DNA of 64,000 bases from Hymenobacter gelipurpurascens (GTDB lineage Bacteria > Bacteroidota > Bacteroidia > Cytophagales > Hymenobacteraceae). The stretch spans positions 310,001 to 374,000 of the forward strand of contig NZ_FYEW01000002.1 in NCBI RefSeq assembly GCF_900187375.1, read 5' to 3'. Both the position numbers and the translations under genes were made by a program. Under the pieces are notes generated by a model that was not told the origin of the DNA, did not search any database, and worked only from the letters and a program-made list of their open reading frames with translations. Shown here one piece after another: positions 24,104 to 33,208 of the stretch (position 1 is its first letter; the number at the start of each line of letters is the position of its first letter).

Positions 24104-24862
24104 ATGGCGATACTTTTTTTCTTCGTAGCACACTACTACCTGTCGCTATTCACGCAGACGTTCTATCTGCACCGCTATGCGGCCCACAAGATGTTCACGA
24201 TGAACAAGTTCTGGGAGAAATTCTTCTTCCTGTTCACGTACATCTGCCAGGGCTCATCTTTCCTGTCGCCGCGGGCGTATGCGCTGCTGCACCGTATGCA
24301 CCACGCCTACTCCGACACGGAGATGGACCCACACTCCCCTCTCTTCTCATCGAATGCTTTCTCGATGATGTGGAAGACCAAGAACATCTACAACGACGTT
24401 CTGAACCGAAACTACGCCGCCGCTGAGCGCTTCGAGGGCGATTATCCGGAGTGGGCTGCCGTAGAAAACTTCGGCGACAAATGGTACTCACGCCTCGGCT
24501 GGGGCACGTTGTATGTACTGTTCTATGTGCAGTTCGCTACGGCTTGGTGGCAGTTCCTGCTTCTCCCGATTCACTTCCTGATGGGTCCTATCCATGGTGC
24601 TATCGTGAACTGGGGCGGCCACAAGTATGGCTATCAGAACTTCGACAACCACGACCATTCCAAGAACACGCTTGCGCTGGACTTCCTCGCTTTTGGCGAG
24701 CTATTTCAGAACAACCACCACAAGCTGCCCATGCGCGTCAACTTCGGCGTAAAATGGTGGGAGTTTGACCCTACTTACATGTTCATCTGGGGTATGGATA
24801 AAGTAGGAGTCGTGAAAATTAAGCGCAAAGTAAAAGCTCCGGCCAAGAAGCTAGCGGCCTAG
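24104..24862 (+). CDS. Acyl-CoA/fatty acid desaturase
   Basis: A 252-residue membrane di-iron desaturase. The three histidine boxes are present: HRYAAH (residues 23-28), HRMHH (63-67) and NNHHK (about 205-209). Hydrophobic segments near 1-20, 40-58 and 130-160 place the boxes on the cytosolic face. It introduces a cis double bond into membrane acyl chains, usually delta-9, to adjust fluidity. The gene has its own promoter and terminator and is monocistronic. Its TAG stop lies in a GCGGCCTAG motif copy. Confidence 0.93.
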   Translation: MAILFFFVAHYYLSLFTQTFYLHRYAAHKMFTMNKFWEKFFFLFTYICQGSSFLSPRAYALLHRMHHAYSDTEMDPHSPLFSSNAFSMMWKTKNIYNDVLNRNYAAAERFEGDYPEWAAVENFGDKWYSRLGWGTLYVLFYVQFATAWWQFLLLPIHFLMGPIHGAIVNWGGHKYGYQNFDNHDHSKNTLALDFLAFGELFQNNHHKLPMRVNFGVKWWEFDPTYMFIWGMDKVGVVKIKRKVKAPAKKLAA

Positions 24863-24879
24863 TAACCACTGAAATCAAT

Positions 24880-24913
24880 AAAAAGGCTGTCCTCTGTTGA
24901 GGGCAGCCTTTTT
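24880..24913 (+). terminator. Terminator of the desaturase gene
   Basis: AAAAAGGCTG pairs with CAGCCTTTTT with a GC-containing inner stem and a short loop; T-run follows. It lies 18 bases after the stop. Confidence 0.88.
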
Positions 24914-25087
24914 ATTTTCTACTTACTAAAATGCCAGTCAACCTGCGCTTGTGACGGTTCATACTAAGCTTGCCCGACTGGCCTATTAACAGTTGTTTCG
25001 GCATAGCAAGATCCTTAGCAATCGCAGCATGAAGATCTTCAGAGGAGAATACTTTTAAAAGCGCTCCTTTCTATCAGAGTTTTCCGC

Positions 25088-25095
25088 TACCTTTG
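25088..25095 (+). promoter_or_regulatory. -7 promoter element of rpsP
   Basis: TACCTTTG matches TAnnTTTG exactly, 52 bases before the rpsP ATG. No TTG is present at -33; the region there is T-rich. Confidence 0.6.
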
Positions 25096-25147
25096 CACCT
25101 CATTTTTCATCAGACGCACGAGATGCGTCGCTTAACCAACCCGGTTT

Positions 25148-25693
25148 ATGGCAGTTAAAATCCGCCTCGCCCGTCGCGGCCGCAAAAAGGCCGCTCAATT
25201 CGACATCGTTGTTGCTGACTCCCGCTCGCCCCGCGACGGCCGCTTCATCGAGAAAATCGGTACCTACAACCCCCAGACTAACCCTGCTACCATCAACTTC
25301 GATGGTGACAAGGCATTTGACTGGATCATGAAAGGTGCTCAGCCTACCGATACGGTACGTGCTATGCTCTCTTACCGTGGTGTATTGTACCGCAAGCACT
25401 TGCAGCTGGGTGTAATTAAAGGTGCTATTTCGCAGGAAACTGCTGATCAGCGCTACACCGACTGGAAAGAGCAGAAAGACGCCAAAATCGAAGGCAAGCG
25501 CAGCAACATTGGCACTGCCAAAGAGGAAGCTCGCAAAGCTTCGCTGGCTGCTGAAACCAAAGTTAAAGAAGCTCGTGCTGAGGCGCAGCGTCAGAAGCAG
25601 GCTGCTGCTCTGGCTGCCAACGCTCCGGCTGCTGAAGCTGAAACCGAAACGGCTGAAGCTTCGGCTGATACCACGGAGGAAGCTGGCGCCTAA
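25148..25693 (+). CDS. rpsP: 30S ribosomal protein S16 with a long C-terminal extension
   Basis: Residues 1-80 are standard S16 ([36 protein letters not shown] is the family start; [15 protein letters not shown] follows). The protein has 181 residues because of a charged, Ala/Glu/Lys-rich tail from about 95 on (helical to 160, then acidic). Such tails are usual in Bacteroidota S16. It opens the rpsP-rimM-trmD-rplS cluster, but a strong hairpin with a T-run follows it at 25708-25766. Confidence 0.97.
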   Translation: MAVKIRLARRGRKKAAQFDIVVADSRSPRDGRFIEKIGTYNPQTNPATINFDGDKAFDWIMKGAQPTDTVRAMLSYRGVLYRKHLQLGVIKGAISQETADQRYTDWKEQKDAKIEGKRSNIGTAKEEARKASLAAETKVKEARAEAQRQKQAAALAANAPAAEAETETAEASADTTEEAGA

Positions 25694-25707
25694 GCTGCCA
25701 TAGAATC

Positions 25708-25766
25708 TGAGGAGTTTGAGAGCCCAAGAGTGCTACGCTCTTGACCTCTCAAACTCCTCATTTTTT
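25708..25766 (+). terminator. Hairpin with T-run between rpsP and rimM
   Basis: A perfect 15-base stem (TGAGGAGTTTGAGAG/CTCTCAAACTCCTCA) encloses a second 6-base stem (CAAGAG/CTCTTG) and is followed by six T. It is a full intrinsic terminator inside an otherwise conserved operon and would lower expression of rimM-trmD relative to rpsP, or act as an attenuator. Confidence 0.85.
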
Positions 25767-25780
25767 ACCTTTCTACTTCC

Positions 25781-26359
25781 ATGACTCTCGACGACTGCTA
25801 CCAACTGGGTTCCCTCGGGAAGCCTCACGGCCTGAAAGGCTTCGTGGTGGCTTTCTTCGATGTGGATGACCTCGACGATTACCGTAAGCTGAAATCGGTG
25901 CTGCTGGAATTACCCGCAGCCCCAGGCAAGCTAGTGGCCTACGAGGTGGAAAAGGTGCAGCCCCAGGCTGAAAACCGCGTATTGTTTAAGCTGAAAGGCA
26001 TAGACCGCGTGGAAGAAGCCGAGCCCCTGCGCAACGCCAAGCTCTGGCGCCCCCTCACGGAGCTGCCCAAGCTGGAAGAGGATCAGTTCTATTTCCATGA
26101 TGTCATTGGCTACACTGTAGTTGATGAGCAGTTGGGCGAGCTTGGCCTTGTAGAAACTTTCTATGAGCTGCCGCAGCAAGATTTACTGGCCATGCGCTAT
26201 CAGGGAAAAGAAGTGCTGATTCCGGTTGTGGATGAGCTCATCGTCCGGGCCGACCAGCAGGAGCGTAAACTCTACGTGACTTTGCCGGAAGGTTTGCTTG
26301 ATGTGTACTTGTCAGCAAGTTCGCGTGAGCAGGATGAACCGTCGGAAGAAGAGGCCTAG
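25781..26359 (+). CDS. rimM: 16S rRNA processing protein RimM
   Basis: A 192-residue protein with the RimM N-terminal barrel (LGSLGKPHGLKGFVVAFF, residues 9-26) and a C-terminal PRC-barrel (DVIGYTVVDEQLGELG, LIPVVDELIV). It helps mature the 30S subunit head by binding S19 and assists 16S 3'-domain folding. It starts 15 bases after the T-run of the hairpin following rpsP, and ends 9 bases before trmD. Its TAG stop lies in the palindromic GGCCTAGGCC motif. Confidence 0.96.
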   Translation: MTLDDCYQLGSLGKPHGLKGFVVAFFDVDDLDDYRKLKSVLLELPAAPGKLVAYEVEKVQPQAENRVLFKLKGIDRVEEAEPLRNAKLWRPLTELPKLEEDQFYFHDVIGYTVVDEQLGELGLVETFYELPQQDLLAMRYQGKEVLIPVVDELIVRADQQERKLYVTLPEGLLDVYLSASSREQDEPSEEEA

Positions 26360-26368
26360 GCCACTCCT

Positions 26369-27046
26369 ATGCGTATTGACATCGTAACGTGCCAGCCAGA
26401 TTTGCTGGTCAGCCCCTTTGCACATTCCATCGTGAAGCGTGCGCAGGAAAAAGGCCTGGCCGAAATCCATCTGCATGATCTGCGCCGCTATGCTATCAAC
26501 AAGCACGGCCAGATTGATGACTACGTGTTTGGAGGAGGAGCTGGCATGGTACTACGCGTGGAACCCATTGCCGCTTGTTTCGACGAGCTCATGGCCCAGC
26601 GCACGTACGATGCCATCATCTACCTCACGCCCGATGGAGAAACCCTTCGTCAGCCACTCGTGAATCGGTTGTCGTTGGCTGGCAACTTATTGCTGCTCTG
26701 CGGGCACTACAAGGGAGTGGATGAGCGCATCCGACAGGCCTACATCACCCACGAAATCAGTGTAGGCGACTACGTATTGAGCGGGGGCGAATTGGGAGCG
26801 GCTATTTTGGTAGACGCGGTAGTTCGGTTGCTGCCGGGTGTGCTGGGGAATGAGGAATCAGCCCTAAGCGACTCCTTCCAGGACAACCTGCTTTCTCCGC
26901 CCGTCTATACTCGGCCAGCCGAGTGGCGTGGGCATGAGGTGCCAGAGATTCTACTCTCCGGCAACACCCCCAAAATTGATGTCTGGCGTCACGACCAGGC
27001 ATTGGAACGGACCCGGCAACGGCGTCCGGACCTACTGCAGGAATAG
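26369..27046 (+). CDS. trmD: tRNA (guanine-N1)-methyltransferase
   Basis: A 225-residue SPOUT methyltransferase that makes m1G37 in tRNAs and so prevents frameshifting. Key segments: the family start [39 protein letters not shown], and the knotted S-adenosylmethionine site [15 protein letters not shown], followed by [12 protein letters not shown]. The length is normal. It is coupled to rimM with a 9-base gap. Confidence 0.97.
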   Translation: MRIDIVTCQPDLLVSPFAHSIVKRAQEKGLAEIHLHDLRRYAINKHGQIDDYVFGGGAGMVLRVEPIAACFDELMAQRTYDAIIYLTPDGETLRQPLVNRLSLAGNLLLLCGHYKGVDERIRQAYITHEISVGDYVLSGGELGAAILVDAVVRLLPGVLGNEESALSDSFQDNLLSPPVYTRPAEWRGHEVPEILLSGNTPKIDVWRHDQALERTRQRRPDLLQE

Positions 27047-27139
27047 CTGTGTAGGCCACTTGTTGAGTACATTCCTACTGGGTAGCGTCCGTGCTTCCAG
27101 GGTCACTCAACTAGCTGTGCAGTTACCACTTGCAGAAAG

Positions 27140-27170
27140 TTGTAATTTTCAAATCAGAGGGCTATATTTG
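27140..27170 (+). promoter_or_regulatory. Promoter of rplS
   Basis: TTG at 27140-27142 and TATATTTG at 27163-27170 are 20 bases apart, a near-perfect match to the Bacteroidota pattern. It lies 58 bases before the rplS ATG, so rplS has its own promoter apart from the rimM-trmD transcript. Confidence 0.78.
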
Positions 27171-27228
27171 CGCCTCTTTACCAGAAACCTCCAGACGGCG
27201 CGGCCGTCTTTATTCAGTTTTCCCAGCC

Positions 27229-27609
27229 ATGAGCGTACTACTCGATTTTATTCAGCAGGAATCCCAGGAGCGCCGCGCCAGCTTCCCCAAATTTGCCGCC
27301 GGTGATACCGTTAACGTTCACGTAAAAATCCGTGAAGGCAACAAGGAGCGCATTCAGCAGTTCCAGGGTGTAGTTATCCAGCGTCGCAACAACAACTCGA
27401 ACGGCGAAACTTTCACCGTACGTAAGATTTCGAACCAGATCGGTACCGAGCGTATCTTCCCCCTCCTGTCGCCTAACATCGACAAGATCGAAGTAATCCG
27501 TCGTGGTAAAGTACGTCGTGCTCGTCTGTTCTACCTGCGTGGCCTGTCGGGCAAAGCGGCTCGTATCAAGGAGCGTCGCTTGAACGTAGTAGAGAAAGTA
27601 AAAGCGTAG
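27229..27609 (+). CDS. rplS: 50S ribosomal protein L19
   Basis: A 126-residue L19 with the family segments [54 protein letters not shown] and the terminal [25 protein letters not shown] region. L19 sits at the 30S-50S interface. The frame is open upstream to 27130, but that stretch contains the promoter at 27140-27170, so the ATG at 27229 ([10 protein letters not shown]) is the correct start. Confidence 0.97.
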   Translation: MSVLLDFIQQESQERRASFPKFAAGDTVNVHVKIREGNKERIQQFQGVVIQRRNNNSNGETFTVRKISNQIGTERIFPLLSPNIDKIEVIRRGKVRRARLFYLRGLSGKAARIKERRLNVVEKVKA

Positions 27610-27638
27610 TCTTTCGCTTTTCTCACATACATTATAGA

Positions 27639-27678
27639 AGAGCCGGTTTCCTGCAAAGGAGCCGGCTCTTTGTTGTTA
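27639..27678 (+). terminator. Terminator of rplS
   Basis: AGAGCCGG pairs with CCGGCTCT, with an inner TTCC/GGA stem, followed by TTGTTGTT. It is 30 bases past the stop. Confidence 0.8.
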
Positions 27679-27709
27679 TACTCTTTAACTGAGGTCTGGA
27701 CTAATACCT

Positions 27710-27780
27710 AACTGGCCTGGCATAGAAAAGCGCCGCTCCTGAATTAATCAGAAGCGGCGCTTTTCTATGCCAGGCCAGTT
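27710..27780. terminator. Long palindromic stem-loop between convergent genes
   Basis: Arms of 28 bases at 27710-27737 and 27753-27780 pair perfectly around a 15-base loop. The arm starts AACTGGCCTGGCATAG, a near-copy of the TGGCCTA motif, and continues AAAAGCGCCGCT, which gives T-runs on both strands. It separates rplS from the convergent gene at 27824-28243 and can stop transcription from both sides. Confidence 0.85.
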
Positions 27781-27823
27781 GAGGCGCCTTAGAAAGCGGC
27801 ACCGACTACATCAGCCTTTCTAT

Positions 27824-28243
27824 TTATTGGGCTGAGCCTTGGCCTAGGTCTTGGGCGGCCGTGTTCTCCTGAGGCGAATGTACTTGCTTAGCGGCGGCAC
27901 TTAGTGCTTCGCCCAGCTTCGTTACCCGCTCAGCAGTATTGGGGTTTTCAGCGAATACTGCTGCTTTGGAGGTGTTAGTGCCCAAGCGGCCTAGCAGCTG
28001 AGAAACAAGGTCCTTATCGATGGCGCCACCATTGAAGTGAGCCTTCAGCGCCTGCATATCCGTGACAATCTGGTGCAGCTCCGGATTGTTCACATCCTTC
28101 AAATCTTCAATCCAACGCTGGAAATGGTTATCCAGCCCGGAGCGGTCGGCTTCTTCCTGCAGGTCGCTGCTCAGGATCTTGACAGCGCCATCGAGGTGGT
28201 TCTGGTGCTGGGTATCGTCTTTGGGTTGCTTATGAAAGGACAT
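27824..28243 (-). CDS. Uncharacterised small soluble helical protein
   Basis: A 139-residue protein without signal peptide, predicted almost entirely helical, with a Gln/His-rich start (KQPKDDTQHQNHLDGAVK) and a Gln/Ala-rich end. I recognise no domain. The codon use is like that of its neighbours and the gene is flanked by a terminator on its 3' side, so it is probably real and expressed alone. Confidence 0.65.
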   Translation of the reverse strand: MSFHKQPKDDTQHQNHLDGAVKILSSDLQEEADRSGLDNHFQRWIEDLKDVNNPELHQIVTDMQALKAHFNGGAIDKDLVSQLLGRLGTNTSKAAVFAENPNTAERVTKLGEALSAAAKQVHSPQENTAAQDLGQGSAQ

Positions 28244-28387
28244 AGGTCTTAGAAATTTGCCCGCGAGGCGGGGTGGTACGTGGAATACTCAGCAAACGGT
28301 AGCGGTTGGCAAAGGTTATGATGCGGGTATCCGGGGGCGGCACCTTACTTTCGTGGCATCACCGCCCATCTCCCCTTATTTATTAGC

Positions 28388-31381
28388 ATGAAAAAACTAG
28401 TATCCGGTATTTGCCTGGCGTTTCTGCCGCTCTTGGCTACAGCGCAGAAAAAGCTGGTAGCAGCCAACTGGCAGCAGGAAACCAATTACTCTATCGATGT
28501 TGCGCTTAATGATCAACAGCACGTCCTGACGGGCCAGGAAGAGCTTACCTATGTCAACCATTCTCCGAGCGCGCTGCCCTACATCTGGTTTCATTTGTGG
28601 CCGAATGCGTACCGCGACAACAACACGGCTTTTGCTCGCCAGCAGTTGCGCAATGGCAGCCGCAAGTTTCAGTTTGCCAAACCCGAACAGCGAGGCTCTA
28701 TTGATGGCCTTGACTTCAAAGTAAACGGCCAAGCTGCCCGTCTGGAATACGATGCCACCAGCCCCGACATGGCCAAGCTGGTATTGCCTAGGCCACTTGC
28801 CGCGGGCGATAGTATCGTCATCACGACACCTTTCCGGGTGAAGATTCCAGATTCCTTCTCGCGTTTTGGGCACGTAGACCAGAGCTACCAGATTACGCAG
28901 TGGTACCCCAAGCCGGCCGTGTACGATAGCAAAGGCTGGCACCAGATGCCGTATTTGGATCAGGGTGAATTTTTCTCGGAATTCGGGAAGTTTGATGTGC
29001 GTATTACGCTGCCCGCCAACTATACGGTAGGCGCTACCGGTGTACTGCAGAACCCCGACGAACAGCAGCGCCTCGACCAACTGGCTGCCGCTACGGCCCT
29101 GAAAAAAACGCAGAAAGATTTCGGCGACGATCTGAAGTTTCCAGCCTCAGCTGCTGAAACGAAAACCCTGCGCTATGTGCAGGACCGTGTGCACGACTTC
29201 GCCTGGTTTGCCGATAAGCGCTTTAACGTGCTGAAAGGAGGCGTCACGCTACCATCTGGACGGGCCGTGACCTCTTGGGTCATGTTCACGAACAAAGAGG
29301 CTGAGAAGTGGACAAAAGGCCTGCAGGATGTGAACGATGCCCTCACCTACTACTCCCAGTGGGTAGGCGAGTATCCGTATGCTTCTGCAACCGCCGTAGA
29401 TGGCGCCCTGAGTGCCGGCTCCGGCATGGAATATCCCATGGTCACCGTCACGATGCCGAATGCTATTGTGCACGAGGTAGGCCACAACTGGTTCTATGGA
29501 ATTCTGGCCTCTAATGAGCGCGAGTACCCTTGGATGGATGAAGGCGTGAATTCCTATGTGGAGAACCGGATTGCGGAGCGCGAGAACCCCATGGCAGGTC
29601 AGTTTGACTTTCTCATGAAGTCGCCGGGCTTGGCCAGCAAACTGGATGCCGATGGCCTGGACGCTACGGCCCTCAATCAGGTTCCCTATCAAGCCCTAGC
29701 AAGCCGCGGCCTCGATCAACCGGTGACTGGCCCCACTTCGGCGGCATATAGTAAGCTGAATTACGGGGTGGTAGTGTATGGCAAAACGGCTTCGTTGCTG
29801 AAGTATCTGGCCGGCTACCTGGGCCAGGAGAAGTTTGACGCAGCCATGCAGGCCTACTACCAGCGCTGGCAGTTCCGCCACCCCTACCCCCAAGATATGG
29901 AGGCGGTGTTTGAGGAAGTAAGCGGTCAGAAGCTCGACTGGTTTTTTAAGGACATGCTGACGGGCCGGACGCACTACGATGCCACTGTTTCGGATATTCT
30001 GGTGCAGGATCAGCAGGTGAAAGTGCTGGTGCGCAACGATGTTCCGGCTCCTTTTGCTGTGCCGGTTGCTACCCTCGATGCACAAGGCAAAGTGCTCCAA
30101 ACGCAATGGACGCCCGTATTTGGCAGCTCCAAAGACGATGAGAACGATGAAGTACAGCTCAACTTCCGGCGCGAAGGTGTGGCTTCCGTTGTCGTTGACC
30201 CCGGCTACCTTACGCCCGAGCTCAACCGCCGCGACGACCACATCAACCTCACCGGTTCATTCCGGACCTGGGAGCCGCTGCATATCCGGCCGCTGGCCAG
30301 CATTGAGCGCTGGGACCGAAGCACCATCAACTGGCTGCCGGTTCTGGGCGCCAATACCTCCGATAAGTTTATGCTTGGGGCGGCGTTCTACAACAACCTG
30401 ATAGCACCCAAAAAGCTTAACTTTCTGGTGATGCCGATGTATAGCTTTAACCGGAAAGAGCTGAATGGTATCGGCAACCTGAGCCTGAATGTGCTGCCCC
30501 AGCGTGGCTCACGGCAACTGCTGACCGGCGTATTGGTACAGCGCTTCGAGCGCTACCGTAAGCTGGAGCCTAGCATTACCCTTCTCCTCCCTCACTCTGC
30601 CTTCGATCGGCCTCAGCATACGCTGAAAGGCGCCCTAACATACATTCGGGATGAGGACCAGAACCGTACCAGCAACATCCAGACGCTGGAGTACCGTGTG
30701 CATCATGGCAACGCGCTTCAGGAGTGGTCGGCGCATGTAGAACTGAACCATTTTATTCCTTCACAGGCCGAGGATAACCCTTCGAGTGAGGCAACCCTGC
30801 TGCGGGCCACGGCTACGTATGGCCGCTACTATTCGGCCAAGAAGCAAGTGCGCGCCCGCCTATTCGGCGGCCGGTTCCTGCAGTCGTCTACTTTCACAGA
30901 GTACTACATGGGCCTAAGCGGCAGCCCTGACTATCGTCGCCAGACAGCTTTCCTGGACCGTCAGCAGATTTCGGATACCTATACCGCTCAGTTTCATCAA
31001 ACCGATGACCGGGATGGCGCTTTTAAGAGCTACGTACCTACGCAAGGTGGCCTACAGACGAGCAGCCAACGTTGGCTGAGCACGCTGGGCCTGGAAGCTG
31101 ACTTGCCCATAACCAGCCTAGCGGTATTTGCTGACTTTGGCGCTACCAAGGAGTTCAACACTATTTATAGCTCGCGGGGAGGCCAACGCCTGTACTACGA
31201 TGCCGGCTTGGTACTGCCGCTGTTCAAAAACGTCTTCCGTCTGTACTTGCCAGTAGCTGGCTCTCAGTATGAGAATGGCCTGCCCAACAGTCGCAAAGAT
31301 TTCACCGACCGGATTCGCTTTGTGCTGCACCTGGAGCAGCTGAACCCCTTCCGGCTGCTGGATGAGCAACTGGCCCAGTAG
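28388..31381 (+). CDS. Exported M1 family zinc metallopeptidase
   Basis: A 997-residue protein with a signal peptide (MKKLVSGICLAFLPLLATAQ). The N-terminal 230 residues form the M1 saddle domain. The zinc motif HEVGHNWFYG (about residues 362-371) is followed after 18 residues by the third ligand in WMDEGVNSYVE. The usual GxMEN exopeptidase motif appears as SGMEYPM (about 349-355), so N-terminal amino group recognition may differ. The C-terminal 370 residues are beta-rich and may be a surface or barrel-like domain. It presumably cuts peptides in the periplasm or outside. A near-consensus -7 element (TACTTTCG) lies at 28346-28353. Confidence 0.9.
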   Translation: MKKLVSGICLAFLPLLATAQKKLVAANWQQETNYSIDVALNDQQHVLTGQEELTYVNHSPSALPYIWFHLWPNAYRDNNTAFARQQLRNGSRKFQFAKPEQRGSIDGLDFKVNGQAARLEYDATSPDMAKLVLPRPLAAGDSIVITTPFRVKIPDSFSRFGHVDQSYQITQWYPKPAVYDSKGWHQMPYLDQGEFFSEFGKFDVRITLPANYTVGATGVLQNPDEQQRLDQLAAATALKKTQKDFGDDLKFPASAAETKTLRYVQDRVHDFAWFADKRFNVLKGGVTLPSGRAVTSWVMFTNKEAEKWTKGLQDVNDALTYYSQWVGEYPYASATAVDGALSAGSGMEYPMVTVTMPNAIVHEVGHNWFYGILASNEREYPWMDEGVNSYVENRIAERENPMAGQFDFLMKSPGLASKLDADGLDATALNQVPYQALASRGLDQPVTGPTSAAYSKLNYGVVVYGKTASLLKYLAGYLGQEKFDAAMQAYYQRWQFRHPYPQDMEAVFEEVSGQKLDWFFKDMLTGRTHYDATVSDILVQDQQVKVLVRNDVPAPFAVPVATLDAQGKVLQTQWTPVFGSSKDDENDEVQLNFRREGVASVVVDPGYLTPELNRRDDHINLTGSFRTWEPLHIRPLASIERWDRSTINWLPVLGANTSDKFMLGAAFYNNLIAPKKLNFLVMPMYSFNRKELNGIGNLSLNVLPQRGSRQLLTGVLVQRFERYRKLEPSITLLLPHSAFDRPQHTLKGALTYIRDEDQNRTSNIQTLEYRVHHGNALQEWSAHVELNHFIPSQAEDNPSSEATLLRATATYGRYYSAKKQVRARLFGGRFLQSSTFTEYYMGLSGSPDYRRQTAFLDRQQISDTYTAQFHQTDDRDGAFKSYVPTQGGLQTSSQRWLSTLGLEADLPITSLAVFADFGATKEFNTIYSSRGGQRLYYDAGLVLPLFKNVFRLYLPVAGSQYENGLPNSRKDFTDRIRFVLHLEQLNPFRLLDEQLAQ

Positions 31382-31500
31382 GCCTGTTAGCTGACGAAAA
31401 TTAAGTTACTTGGCCTTCCGGGCTGAGTAAGGAAGTGGCCCAGACAGTGGCCTACTCCTTACTCGGTCCGGAAGCCCTGTTTTACCCCTAGCTACTGCTC

Positions 31501-32112
31501 ATGCGTGTCTCCAATTTGCTGCTTGCCTCTCTGCTTAGTGGCCTAGGCCTGTTGGCAAGCTGCCGCACTGATTACACGGATCTGCCCACTTTCTCCAAGG
31601 AGCGCCATCTGCTACAGATGGTGGTAGAAGTACCAGCCGGTACCAACCACGAGCAACGCTACAGCCCGGCTACGCATAGCTTTCAGCCATTGCAACAAGC
31701 CGGAGTGGAGCGGATGGTAGAATTTTTGCCCTTCCCCGGCAATTACGGCTTCATTCCGGGCACGCGTGTGGCCACTGCCGGCGTCAATATTGCGGCTGAT
31801 CAACCTTTGCCGGTACTTGTGCTGGCGGAAAGCGAGGCGGCTGGTACTGTTACGGAAGTGCTGCCGCTGGCCATGCTGCTACTGGACATTGACGGCACCT
31901 TGGAGCAGATAGTAGTTGCGGTGCCGGCCCGGCCCGGTCAGCGCATTCTGCCCGATGTTACGGATTGGGCCACGCTTAGGCGGCGGTATCCGGCGGTGCG
32001 CCAGTCGCTAGGCCTGTGGTTTCAGCACCGCAACTTGCCTAAGCCAGTGCGCATAGCCGGCTGGAAAGACGAGAAATACGCCGAGCAGCAGATTCGGGCG
32101 CAGATGCAATAA
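31501..32112 (+). CDS. Lipoprotein with a soluble-pyrophosphatase fold and altered active site
   Basis: A 203-residue protein with a lipoprotein signal (LLASLLSGLGLLASC, lipid on Cys22). The rest follows family I inorganic pyrophosphatase: VVEVPAGTNHEQRY, FLPFPGNYGFIPGT, PVLVL and IVVAVPA. The metal-binding signature DxDPxDV is replaced by AADQPLPV, and the second Asp cluster reads LDIDGTLEQ without the usual Lys. Most metal ligands known for E. coli PPase are therefore missing, so catalysis is unlikely or different. Location is the periplasmic face of a membrane, unlike the cytosolic enzyme. It may bind phosphate compounds; this is inference. Confidence 0.8.
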   Translation: MRVSNLLLASLLSGLGLLASCRTDYTDLPTFSKERHLLQMVVEVPAGTNHEQRYSPATHSFQPLQQAGVERMVEFLPFPGNYGFIPGTRVATAGVNIAADQPLPVLVLAESEAAGTVTEVLPLAMLLLDIDGTLEQIVVAVPARPGQRILPDVTDWATLRRRYPAVRQSLGLWFQHRNLPKPVRIAGWKDEKYAEQQIRAQMQ

Positions 32113-32151
32113 GAGAGGCTACTAGGCCAGTAGTCAAATGGCTTAAAACGC

Positions 32152-32187
32152 AAAAAGCCCCGCCGGTGCATACCGGCGGGGCTTTTT
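32152..32187. terminator. Bidirectional terminator
   Basis: AAAAAGCCCCGCCGGT pairs with ACCGGCGGGGCTTTTT around a 4-base loop: a near-perfect palindrome with T-runs on both strands, between the pyrophosphatase-like gene and the convergent gene at 32213. A CTAGGCCAG motif copy precedes it at about 32123-32131. Confidence 0.95.
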
Positions 32188-32212
32188 ATTGAGTTTGAGA
32201 CTAACTCAGGAA

Positions 32213-32923
32213 CTACTCAATCTTGTTCATGCGCTCTTTTACGGCTTCCAGAGCCACACGCATGTTCACAATGTCGGCACGGGCAGCTTCCTGCTCTTTC
32301 AGGTTCATGTCCACCATGTTGTTGTACTGAAGCAACTCGGCAGCATTCTGAGCCAGCTGCTGCTGAATCTCAGCCTTCTTGGCTTTGTTCTTCTCGATGT
32401 CCTTCTTGATAGCATCACCTTTGGCGATTACCGCATTGTGGTTGTTCTGCGACGACATCAGGCCTTTTTCAGCCTCAGAAACCTGGATAGCCAAGTCTTC
32501 GCGGTACAGCATGCGAGCGAAATCCTTCAGGTAGCCTTCAGCCGACTTCCACTGCACGGGAGTAGCATCTTTGCTCAGATAAGCGTTGCCCAAGTCAATT
32601 GACCACCAAATGGTAGTGCCGGTTGGAACAGCGTCAACTTTGCTGATTACGCGCACTGGCGTTTTGGCAATGGCTTCAATCACGACGCCATCCATAGTGT
32701 AGATGCCTTTGTCGGATTTTACCTTGCTGCCGAACTCTGCGTCGAGCTTCTTTTTCCAAGAATCTTCAACGCGTTTGCTGTCGAGCTGCACCGAAACACG
32801 CTGGCCTTTACGCGGAATGCCCTTGATGGCCATGTCCGTTTCGTCCACGGGCGACTTTTGCGCGTAGCTAGTCACCGATAGTACAAATACCAGCAGTAAA
32901 GAAAGGAGTACGCCTCGTTTCAT
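32213..32923 (-). CDS. Exported protein with a C-terminal coiled coil, function unknown
   Basis: A 236-residue protein with a signal peptide (MKRGVLLSLLLVFVLSVTSYA-Q). Residues about 30-140 look like a compact alpha/beta domain (TTIWWSIDLGNAYLS). Residues 145-236 form a Lys/Glu/Gln-rich coiled coil (KKDIEKNKAKKAEIQQQLAQ) ending VALEAVKERMNKIE. I recognise no family beyond likeness to unnamed exported proteins of Cytophagales. Probably periplasmic. Confidence 0.75.
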   Translation of the reverse strand: MKRGVLLSLLLVFVLSVTSYAQKSPVDETDMAIKGIPRKGQRVSVQLDSKRVEDSWKKKLDAEFGSKVKSDKGIYTMDGVVIEAIAKTPVRVISKVDAVPTGTTIWWSIDLGNAYLSKDATPVQWKSAEGYLKDFARMLYREDLAIQVSEAEKGLMSSQNNHNAVIAKGDAIKKDIEKNKAKKAEIQQQLAQNAAELLQYNNMVDMNLKEQEAARADIVNMRVALEAVKERMNKIE

Positions 32924-33208
32924 ATAGTATGGAATGTGTTGAAAAGAAATGATTTACAGGTTGAATCGGTTTGTATCTAGGAATCCGACTCATCAAATTT
33001 AAATAGACTCGCAGCCATCTTTGCATGCCCTAGATTGTTTTTTTTGAAGAATTGACCTTTTTGTTGAATAATTCATATAGAGTATTATTTAACTACCATA
33101 AAACATATATTTTCCTCTATAAATAAGAGATTCTATACTTTCATTCGCTTCAATTTTCTTCTTTGGAGAGTGCAAACAAAAGCAACTCCATGGGGTTTCA
33201 ACTCGACT

